Origin: an uncultured Collinsella sp.
GTDB lineage: Bacteria; Actinomycetota; Coriobacteriia; Coriobacteriales; Coriobacteriaceae
Length of the DNA: 29,943 nt
Direction: 5' to 3'
Assembly: GCA_934654765.1 (NCBI GenBank)
Contig: CAKUGX010000012.1
Coordinates: 1-29,943, forward strand
Shown here: in pieces, positions 23,700 to 29,943 of the stretch
Layout of the letters: each line of letters begins with the position of its first letter
Position numbering within the stretch: the stretch's first letter is position 1
Position numbers and translations under genes: made by a program
Notes under the pieces: generated by a model
Database searches by the model: none
What the model saw: only the letters and a program-made list of their open reading frames with translations
Told to the model about the DNA's origin: nothing

Positions 23700-24299
23700 A
23701 TGGACATCACCAGAAACATGAACGGAGCCAGAGCGCTCGTCGTGGGCGCAGGGCTCGCGCTCGCGCTCGCAATGGGCGCCTCCCCGACGCCAGCCATGGC
23801 AGCCGGGCGTGTTGGAAGCACGAAAGTAATGGTCAGGACCGAGATCGACAACGTTAATTTCAAAGTTCCGACGGTTATTCCGTTCGTCGCCAAGGCCGAC
23901 GGCACGCTTCAGGGCCCCTCAGAAGATGCAACCACCATCGACAACCTTTCGGCCTACGGCATCCATGTCACCAACATGAAGATCGACGCCATGAACACCT
24001 GGACCATTGCCGCCGACGCAAAGACCGGAACTGCGCAGAATTCCATTGACTTTAAGGTCGGCCCCGAAGGCGCACTCCAGGACGCCAGCGCCGCAACGCA
24101 GGGAACAGGAATCGATCTTTCCAAGAACGCAACCTTTGATATGGGCTATCAGGGTATTGCCGGCGGTTCGGACAAGATCAAGCTCAAGACGAGCGGAAAT
24201 GTCGCCCGCGTCACGCGCGACATCTTCCATATAACCGGCGAAGGCGATCAGGTTGCAACGATCACCTGGACGGTCGAGCCCGGTGCGCACACGGCATAA
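23700..24299 (+). CDS. Secreted beta-rich protein of unknown family
   Basis: The 199-residue precursor has a Sec signal: basic start, hydrophobic run GLALALAMGA and a likely signal-peptidase site after AMA near residue 34. The mature part is rich in Thr, Ala, Asp and Val with alternating strands (KVMVRTEIDNVNF, IHVTNMKIDAMNTWTIAAD, QVATITWTVEP), which suggests an immunoglobulin- or WxL-like beta-sandwich, but I cannot name a family. It has no sorting signal and no cysteine. AAAGGA lies 6 nt before the ATG. The next gene starts inside its last codons, so the two products are coupled and may form a subunit-anchor pair. Confidence 0.75.
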   Translation: MDITRNMNGARALVVGAGLALALAMGASPTPAMAAGRVGSTKVMVRTEIDNVNFKVPTVIPFVAKADGTLQGPSEDATTIDNLSAYGIHVTNMKIDAMNTWTIAADAKTGTAQNSIDFKVGPEGALQDASAATQGTGIDLSKNATFDMGYQGIAGGSDKIKLKTSGNVARVTRDIFHITGEGDQVATITWTVEPGAHTA

Positions 24300-24540
24300 G
24301 GCGATCGCCTCTGTCGCCATCGTCGGCATCTTGGCGCTCGCGCCGGCAGCAGCCTTTGCCCAACAAGAGCAGGCGCAGGCCGCCACGCAAGTGACCGTCG
24401 ACCTCTCGGGGCTCGACCGCGGCGACCGCCAGGAACCATTGGCGCAAACGGGCGACGAAAAGCAGCTCTTGGCAGCAAGCGTCGCTGTGGCAGGCGCGGG
24501 GGCAGCCGGACTCGGCCTGCGCATCAAACGCAGCCAGTAG
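24283..24540 (+). CDS. Very small LAXTG-anchored surface protein
   Basis: This is an 85-residue precursor with both a signal peptide (MRTRHKAIAS, hydrophobic run, likely cleavage after AFA near residue 26) and a C-terminal sorting signal: LAQTG at 53-57, a hydrophobic segment at about 61-77, and a basic tail RIKRSQ. After both cleavages only about 30 residues would stay on the wall. LAXTG is the sequence preferred by class E sortases of high-GC Gram-positives. I chose GTG at 24283 because it gives a clean signal peptide; it overlaps the preceding gene by 17 nt, and a TTG ten codons earlier would add a non-signal extension. No sortase gene is in the window. Confidence 0.72.
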   Translation: MRTRHKAIASVAIVGILALAPAAAFAQQEQAQAATQVTVDLSGLDRGDRQEPLAQTGDEKQLLAASVAVAGAGAAGLGLRIKRSQ

Positions 24541-24582
24541 CCAGACACAGGCAGGCCACACATAATTTGGTAAGGAGACCCC

Positions 24583-26013
24583 ATGGCATCGAAGAACCTT
24601 TTGCCCGTCGTCGCACTCTGCGGCGCGCTCGCAACCGGAACGCCTGTCGCCGCTTGGGCGACCCCCGTCATGGCGGACTCCTTGCCGGCAGTCCTAAGCC
24701 CCGCACCAGACCCGTCGAGCGTCATTGCTCGCAAGCGGTTTTCGCTCGCGCAGGCAGCAATCTCGACCTCGGGATGCCTTCGCCGGAATACGGACGCCTC
24801 GATAGTCGTGGATATCGAGCGCTCGAATAAGGAAAACGAATCCCAGGCAGGCTGTGCCGTCTGCACATGGCATTCGGTTGTGCTTGACGCAGATGACGAT
24901 CCATGCGATTTGGAGCTGCGCATCGACATCGCTTCGATCGATGACTCGGCGAACGGAGCGAAGGTCGCCTTCGACAGCACGTTTTTCGAGAAAGGAGGCG
25001 GCATATGTCTGGGCTGCGCCGCCGCGAATGCAGACGATGCGCAGCCCACCCTCTCATTCACGGCATCGTTGCGGCTGACCAAGGCCGGCACCGATGCCAT
25101 CGCGGCGGGAGAAGCGTCCCTGCTGTTCTACGCCGTCAGCACCAAAGACACAGACGTTCATTTCGAGAAGCCAGCCGGGGCACTCAGCCTTACGCGAGGG
25201 ACGAAAGCAGGCCCCATTGAGATTGATGCCCACGCGCTAGGCAGGCAATGCATTCTCGCCGACCCGGCGCTTCTCGAAATGGAGTGGAACGGATCCGGGG
25301 CCGTCGGGATTGTCCCCTCCGCGCTTGGAGCCAAGACACTTCCCTCAAACGAAGGACCCAGCAACGCAACCATAAAAGAAGAGGGCGCAGACAAAGAAGC
25401 TGGTGCGGGGGACACGCCATCGCTGGCAAACAGCGTCCCAGCTTCTTTCGAAGCACCGGACGAAACCGTTGCCGATCCAAACGATTCCGAGCTTGCGGAC
25501 AGCCTAGGGCTTGCTGGTCCTCAAGAAGTCGATGAGGGCAACTGCTGCGTGCTTGCCGCGCTCGACCACACAGAGACTATCGACGCCGCGAACATCGAAG
25601 TTGCCGCCGCCAATCAGCCCGTCCGCAAGTCGGCCATCATCGCATTTCCCGAGTCCGTCGAGGTCGTCTTTTTGCCATCGGGCGAGGTTGTGGCCCCGAC
25701 ACTGCTCACCTTGCTGGGTGCTAAGAATACTCGAAACGAAATTAAAAAGATCACGGTTGTCGACCCTGCAACTACCGCCAAGCTGCGTCTATACGCCGTT
25801 GCCCCAGACGGAAGCAAGACCCTGGAATTCGATGGCGACACGCTCCTGGCCTGGCGGCGTCTGGACATTATGCAAGACGTCTCGTATCAGATCGAACTCG
25901 AAGGGTTTGATCGAGCCCGCGATGCCAATATCATCGCCGCGGCTATTGAATCCCCACAGCGACTTATGACACTGCGCTTTGACTACTATCCCTATGTCCC
26001 GACAACCACCTGA
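24583..26013 (+). CDS. Large secreted cysteine-containing protein, last gene of the surface locus
   Basis: The 476-residue precursor has a signal peptide (hydrophobic about 6-25, likely cleavage after the second Ala-rich stretch near 31). The mature protein has nine cysteines, including two CXXC motifs at 91-94 (CAVC) and 142-145 (CLGC) and a CC at 321-322. A domain of about 50-230 with many beta-prone runs is followed by a low-complexity linker rich in Glu, Ala, Asp and Pro (about 255-315) and a second domain (about 335-476) ending LRFDYYPYVPTTT. There is no sorting signal or terminal membrane helix. GGAG lies 6 nt before the ATG. It has no family I recognise; an adhesin or pilus-like role is only suggested by context. 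Confidence 0.75.
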   Translation: MASKNLLPVVALCGALATGTPVAAWATPVMADSLPAVLSPAPDPSSVIARKRFSLAQAAISTSGCLRRNTDASIVVDIERSNKENESQAGCAVCTWHSVVLDADDDPCDLELRIDIASIDDSANGAKVAFDSTFFEKGGGICLGCAAANADDAQPTLSFTASLRLTKAGTDAIAAGEASLLFYAVSTKDTDVHFEKPAGALSLTRGTKAGPIEIDAHALGRQCILADPALLEMEWNGSGAVGIVPSALGAKTLPSNEGPSNATIKEEGADKEAGAGDTPSLANSVPASFEAPDETVADPNDSELADSLGLAGPQEVDEGNCCVLAALDHTETIDAANIEVAAANQPVRKSAIIAFPESVEVVFLPSGEVVAPTLLTLLGAKNTRNEIKKITVVDPATTAKLRLYAVAPDGSKTLEFDGDTLLAWRRLDIMQDVSYQIELEGFDRARDANIIAAAIESPQRLMTLRFDYYPYVPTTT

Positions 26014-26035
26014 GGCTTAAATGCTGCGCGTCGTT

Positions 26036-26063
26036 TCTAATACCACTTATATAACGTATTAGA
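26036..26063. promoter_or_regulatory. 8-bp dyad over an AT-rich core before the DUF554 gene
   Basis: TCTAATAC (26036-26043) and GTATTAGA (26056-26063) form a perfect inverted repeat separated by 12 nt that include TTATATAA. It lies 69 nt before the start codon. A promoter -10 inside an operator for a dimeric regulator would fit, but no regulator gene is adjacent. Confidence 0.45.
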
Positions 26064-26131
26064 TGAGTCGCGATGTGCCTCGCATTCCGTTCTGCTACGA
26101 TTGCCACGTTGGCATCAATACGGGAGGGCTC

Positions 26132-26848
26132 ATGCCGGGCTTGGGAACAATCATCAACGTTGTGCTTTTGATTGCGGGCGGTCTTTTGGGATTAGCGGGC
26201 GGTCGCTTTATCACACCGCGCATCCAAGACACGCTCATGAAAGCATCGGGGCTGTGCGTCCTGTTTATCGGCCTGGGCGGAACCATGCAAAAGATGTTCG
26301 TCATCGACGGCGACGCCCTCTCGACCACCGGCACCACCATGCTGATCGTCTCGTTTGCCCTGGGCTCGCTCATTGGCGAGGCCGTCAATCTGGAGGCGGC
26401 GATCGAAAACCTCGGCGAATGGCTCAAGCGAAAAACCGGCAGCGAGGGCGACAACGAGTTCACCAACGCCTTTGTCTCGGCATCGCTCACGGTGTGCATC
26501 GGCGCCATGGCCATCGTGGGCTCGATTCAGGACGGCCTGCTCGGCGATTGGTCCACGCTCGCCCTCAAGGGCGCACTGGACTGCATCATCGTTTGCACCA
26601 TGACGGCCTCGCTCGGACGTGGCTGCATCTTCTCTGCCCTGCCCGTCGCCGTGTTCCAGGGAACAATCACGCTCTTTGCCGGCGCGCTCTCCCCCATCAT
26701 GACCACGGCGGCCCTCGACAGCCTTTCGCTCGTGGGCTCCATGCTCATCTTCTGCGTCGGCGTCAACCTGATTCGACCTCAGACCTTCCGCACGGCCAAT
26801 ATGCTCCCCTCCGTTGTCATAGCCGTCATCTACGCGCTCCTGTTCTAA
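26132..26848 (+). CDS. DUF554 family membrane protein
   Basis: This integral membrane protein of 238 residues with about six or seven hydrophobic segments matches DUF554 (YdfK/YqgA type) in length and pattern: MPGLGTIINVVLLIAGGLLG at the start, LFIGLGGTMQ, FALGSLIGEAVNLEAAIENL, VSASLTVCIGAMAIVGSIQD and a hydrophobic C-terminus. Members are thought to be transporters, but no substrate is established. The ATG at 26132 has GGGAGG 4 nt upstream, which rules out a longer in-frame start at 26063. It appears to be transcribed alone. Confidence 0.85.
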   Translation: MPGLGTIINVVLLIAGGLLGLAGGRFITPRIQDTLMKASGLCVLFIGLGGTMQKMFVIDGDALSTTGTTMLIVSFALGSLIGEAVNLEAAIENLGEWLKRKTGSEGDNEFTNAFVSASLTVCIGAMAIVGSIQDGLLGDWSTLALKGALDCIIVCTMTASLGRGCIFSALPVAVFQGTITLFAGALSPIMTTAALDSLSLVGSMLIFCVGVNLIRPQTFRTANMLPSVVIAVIYALLF

Positions 26849-26893
26849 AGCTGTCTGTGTAGCGATATCTCGAACATCTGTTTGATGCTGTGC

Positions 26894-26899
26894 TATGAT
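26894..26899 (+). promoter_or_regulatory. Candidate extended -10 for the TerB operon
   Basis: TGCTATGAT (TG, one base, then TATGAT) lies about 40 nt before the GTG start of the TerB gene, in an otherwise gene-free 88-nt gap. The -35 is weak (about three of six bases), as is common with extended -10 promoters. Confidence 0.4.
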
Positions 26900-26936
26900 A
26901 TGAGGTCACCGTAGCTGCGTTCGGAGAGGAGGAGCG

Positions 26937-28697
26937 GTGGCCGACCAGGACATCAAGATGCTCATCGAGCGCATTATGGCCGAGGCCCGGACCCATCAGT
27001 CCGCCCGTTTCTCAAATGAGGTCTACGCAGACGAGCCGATTCTCAAGACCGGCCGACAGATGCAGAACTTCCTCCCCGATCAGTACCGCAAGATGCGCGA
27101 GATATCGCGCTGGCAGGATGACCCCAAAGGCGGCGCGGGCCGTTGGCTTTCGGAAGCTGAGCTTTTCTACCGCCAAGGCCTGCTGATGGCCGACTTTGAG
27201 GACGACTGCCCCTACAACGGCACGTTCAAGTCGTACTTTCCCACCTACAACGCCATGAGCGACCGGCAGCTGCGCGGCTACTTTACGTGGCGCGCGCGGG
27301 TACGCCGCGGAACCGTAGAGGAAACGTCTACGTCCTTTGCCTTTCTGTATCTCTATGAGCTGATCTGCGGCATTGGCGTAGATGACCCGCTCGATGGCTT
27401 TAATAAGATCAAGGCTTTTTGGGATGCCTATCGAGCCTTTGAGCCCGGCATCGACCGGTTTGCGCGCGTATGGCTGCAGGATTACGCCGTATTCCACGGG
27501 CTCGACCCCAAGCTGCTTCGCGACTCTAAAACCGTCAAGTTCGACAACGCCCTTATCGAGCTGCGGCGCGCGGCTCGAGACCTTACGCCCGCACCGGTGC
27601 CGTCCGGCCAAACCCCCAAGCGTCGCAAGACCTCCGAGCCCACGCTTCCCATTCCGCCCGACGAGGCGCGCGAGGAGCGGCTTATGGCCGCCATCAACGC
27701 CCTCTCCACGTACAACCTCAATAACTCACGACTCGACCGCAGTCATCATCGCGACCTACGCCACGTGGCATGCGCCGTGTATGTCCGTATGGCGCGCTAC
27801 TATGACACGCACCGAAAGACCGGTATCGTGGCGAGCTTGTTTGGGGAGGAGACGGCCATGCCCTACACCATGTTTGCCTCGGCCGTGTTCTTTGCGCCCG
27901 AGCGCCACGAGGACTGCGAATACCGTCTGGACCCCATCCATATCTACCGCTGCCAAAACGGTTTTTGGGAATGCATGCGGATTCACGGCAGCAGGCAAAA
28001 GAGCAGCAAGCTTGGAGAGATAATGCGCGCCTGCGACCAGCGCTTGCGCCTGGCTCTGGACCCTGCCCATCCCCTTAAGGAAGAAAAGGTCCCCAAATAT
28101 CTGGCCAAGATTATCGATGACGAGATCGTGGCATGGCTTTCGTGGGATGCGGCGCACCAGCCCGTCAAGATCGATATCGATCTGAGCCAGCTGGGGCATA
28201 TCCGGAGTGCCGCCGCACAGACACGTGAAGCGCTCCTGATCGACGAGGAGCGCGAGGACGATGCGCCCGTAGAGGTCGATACGACGGGCTCCGGACAGCC
28301 GGAAGCCAAACCCGCGGCTAACGCGATTGTCGAGCCGGTCGCGGCGCCCATGAAACAGGATGAGGCCGACGAGCCGACCATTTCCACCGAACAGTTTGGT
28401 GTCGTGGCGCCGCTTCTCGCACCGACGCCCACGTTCGTAGCGGCTACGCCCGCTGACGCCGCATCCGAACTCGCGCCCGCCGCAGCCGCCTATCTGCGCG
28501 CGCTGCTCGAGCAGGATACCGCACAGGCGGCATCGGCGGTGGAGAGATCGGGGCAGAGCGAGGATATGCTCGTCGATAGCATCAACGAGGCACTCTTTGA
28601 CCTGGTGGGCGACACCGTTATCGAATTTGGCGCGGCAGGGCCGCAGATTATCGAGGACTACGAAGCAGACGTGAGAGGATATCTAGACCATGAGTGA
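26937..28697 (+). CDS. TerB_N / TerB_C domain protein
   Basis: This is a soluble protein of 586 residues. The N-terminal half matches the TerB_N pattern: YFPTYNAMSDRQLRGYFTWR, then VRRG and SFAFLYLYELICGIG (about residues 95-150). The middle (about 230-430) is helical and Arg-rich. An acidic Pro/Ala linker (about 435-510) leads to a TerB_C-like end, AYLRALLEQ ... MLVDSINEALFDLVGDTVIE. These domains are known from tellurite-resistance-type stress and conflict systems linked to DNA processing. The start is GTG at 26937 with AGGAGG 4 nt upstream. The end overlaps the next start by 8 nt (ATGAGTGA), so the two proteins are made together and probably act in one complex. The domain order resembles clusters of TerB, DUF2791 ATPase and helicase; domain calls rest on pattern recognition. 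Confidence 0.85.
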   Translation: MADQDIKMLIERIMAEARTHQSARFSNEVYADEPILKTGRQMQNFLPDQYRKMREISRWQDDPKGGAGRWLSEAELFYRQGLLMADFEDDCPYNGTFKSYFPTYNAMSDRQLRGYFTWRARVRRGTVEETSTSFAFLYLYELICGIGVDDPLDGFNKIKAFWDAYRAFEPGIDRFARVWLQDYAVFHGLDPKLLRDSKTVKFDNALIELRRAARDLTPAPVPSGQTPKRRKTSEPTLPIPPDEAREERLMAAINALSTYNLNNSRLDRSHHRDLRHVACAVYVRMARYYDTHRKTGIVASLFGEETAMPYTMFASAVFFAPERHEDCEYRLDPIHIYRCQNGFWECMRIHGSRQKSSKLGEIMRACDQRLRLALDPAHPLKEEKVPKYLAKIIDDEIVAWLSWDAAHQPVKIDIDLSQLGHIRSAAAQTREALLIDEEREDDAPVEVDTTGSGQPEAKPAANAIVEPVAAPMKQDEADEPTISTEQFGVVAPLLAPTPTFVAATPADAASELAPAAAAYLRALLEQDTAQAASAVERSGQSEDMLVDSINEALFDLVGDTVIEFGAAGPQIIEDYEADVRGYLDHE

Positions 28698-29943
28698 TAC
28701 CGCATCCGCAGCGCCCCGCGTGCCCAAGCGCGTCGCCGCCGTCATTCTCAACTCGCTCAAGGGCGGCGTGGTCCCGCGCATCGGCCTTCCCTACATCACC
28801 GTGGGACGCGAGGTCGAGATCCGCGCCCTGCTCACCGACCTGAGCCTCATCGCCGACGGCGGCGCGAGCTTCCGCTTCCTGGTCGGTCGCTACGGCGCCG
28901 GCAAGAGCTTTTTGCTCCAGACCATCCGAACGCATGCCATGGGCGAGGGCTTTGTGGTCGCCGATGCCGACCTTTCCCCCGAGCGCCGTCTGCAGGGCGG
29001 TCAGGGACAGGGCCTTGCCACCTACCGCGAGCTGATCCGCAACATATCGACTAAGACGCGCCCTGAGGGCGGCGCGCTCAACCTTATTCTGGATCGCTGG
29101 GTCGCCTCGTGCGCCGATGCCGATGAGTCGGCCGTCAATGCCCAACTCGCCCCGCTCGAGGAAATGGTTCACGGCTTTGATTTCTCCCGCATGCTCCGCC
29201 GCTACCGCACGGCCGTTTCCGAGGGCGATGAAGAGGCTATGAGCCGTGTGACCAAATGGATCCGAGGCGAATACCGCACCAAGAGCGAAGCGCGCGCCGA
29301 ACTGGGCTCCTCAACCATCATCAGCGACGACGACTGGTACGACTACGTCAAGCTCATCGCACGCTTTTTGGTCTGCAGCGGCTACAAGGGCATGCTGGTG
29401 CTCATCGACGAGCTCGTAAACCTGTACAAGATTCCCAACGCCATCACGCGCCAGTACAACTACGAGAAGATCCTGACCATGTACAACGACACGCTGCAGG
29501 GCAAGGCGCAGTACCTGGGCATGATCATGGGCGGCACGCCAACCTCTATCGAAGACCGACGCCGCGGCGTCTTTTCCTACGAGGCTCTGCGCAGCCGTCT
29601 CGCTCAGGGCCGTTTTGCGCGCGAGGACCTCAAAGACATGCTCGCGCCCATCATCCGCCTGCAGCCGCTCACCTATGAGGAGCTGCTGGTACTGATCGAA
29701 AAGCTCATGCAGATCCATGCCGGCTACTTTGGCTGGACGCCTACGCTTACCGAGAACGACTTGGTGGACTTCCTCAAGATTGAGTTTGGCCGCGTGGGAG
29801 CCGATACACATCTGACGCCCCGTGAGGTCATCCGCGACTTTATTGAGCTACTCGACATCCTGTGTCAGAACCCCGACGCCAACGTGGCCGAGTTGCTGCA
29901 AAGCGTCGGTGGCGACGCGCTGGCGCCGGCAGCCGCAACAGAC
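28690..29943 (+). CDS. P-loop ATPase, DUF2791/BrxD-like (3' end beyond window)
   Basis: At least 418 residues are open to the right edge, probably nearly the whole protein (family members are about 430-450). Walker A is GRYGAGKS at 66-73, after RIGLPYITVGREVEIRALLT. Walker B is GMLVLIDE at 234-241, followed by LVNLYK. A sensor-like strand GMIMGGTP lies at 277-284, and arginines RRR at 290-292 and R301/R303 follow. The order fits the DUF2791 (PF10923) family, which includes BrxD ATPases of BREX-type phage defence. It starts inside the last codons of the TerB gene. The likely role is to remodel or load a partner, often a DEAD/DEAH helicase, on DNA; the partner would be the next gene, outside the window. 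Confidence 0.82.
   Translation, partial: MSDTASAAPRVPKRVAAVILNSLKGGVVPRIGLPYITVGREVEIRALLTDLSLIADGGASFRFLVGRYGAGKSFLLQTIRTHAMGEGFVVADADLSPERRLQGGQGQGLATYRELIRNISTKTRPEGGALNLILDRWVASCADADESAVNAQLAPLEEMVHGFDFSRMLRRYRTAVSEGDEEAMSRVTKWIRGEYRTKSEARAELGSSTIISDDDWYDYVKLIARFLVCSGYKGMLVLIDELVNLYKIPNAITRQYNYEKILTMYNDTLQGKAQYLGMIMGGTPTSIEDRRRGVFSYEALRSRLAQGRFAREDLKDMLAPIIRLQPLTYEELLVLIEKLMQIHAGYFGWTPTLTENDLVDFLKIEFGRVGADTHLTPREVIRDFIELLDILCQNPDANVAELLQSVGGDALAPAAATD

Noticed and set aside
26937..29943. A complete BREX system
   Set aside because: Only a BrxD-like ATPase is visible. PglZ, a methylase and the small Brx proteins are absent from the window, so calling it BREX would overreach.

Overview
The window looks like a chromosomal segment of a high-GC, anaerobic gut actinobacterium of the class Coriobacteriia, most likely Collinsella or a close relative. 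This is inferred from the strong G/C third-position bias, the ferredoxin-fused Etf module, an LAXTG-type sorting signal, and purL as a single ~1250-residue chain. I could run no similarity search, so the genus is an inference. I see no rRNA, tRNA, CRISPR array, integrase or transposase.

Layout. (1) 1-5830, minus strand: a branched-chain amino acid ABC importer, in transcription order two paralogous binding-protein genes (livJ copies), livH, livM, livG and a truncated livF. (2) 6080-7423, plus: homoserine dehydrogenase (hom), closed by a strong terminator. (3) 7511-7746: a non-coding array of four hairpin units with an exact 62-nt period. (4) 7759-9321, minus: a CPA2-type cation:proton antiporter, divergent from purL (9506-13252). 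PurL is followed by a terminator and an EamA-family exporter (13352-14287). (5) 14396-15538, minus: a membrane-bound GGDEF protein with a structured leader. (6) 15729-17900, minus: a 2-keto-3-deoxygluconate permease and the azlC-azlD branched-chain amino acid exporter. (7) 18027-18839, plus: an HD-domain hydrolase that overlaps, tail to tail, a minus-strand operon (18836-22461) of a GlcD-type FAD dehydrogenase, EtfB, and EtfA with an N-terminal 2x[4Fe-4S] domain. (8) 22808-26013, plus: five small genes, four with membrane or secretion signals, forming an uncharacterised surface locus. (9) 26132-26848, plus: a DUF554 membrane protein. (10) 26937 to the right edge, plus: a TerB_N/TerB_C protein translationally coupled to a DUF2791/BrxD-like P-loop ATPase that runs off the window.

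How they fit together. Regions 1, 2 and 6 all concern aspartate-family and branched-chain amino acids: import, the homoserine branch point and export. Region 7 is most simply read as a flavin-based electron-bifurcating (or confurcating) 2-hydroxyacid, probably lactate, dehydrogenase. The most promising candidates for undescribed biology are the TerB-ATPase pair at the right edge (probably the start of a defence or DNA-processing operon), the surface locus with a very small LAXTG-anchored peptide, and the 62-nt hairpin array, whose arms show a compensatory base change.
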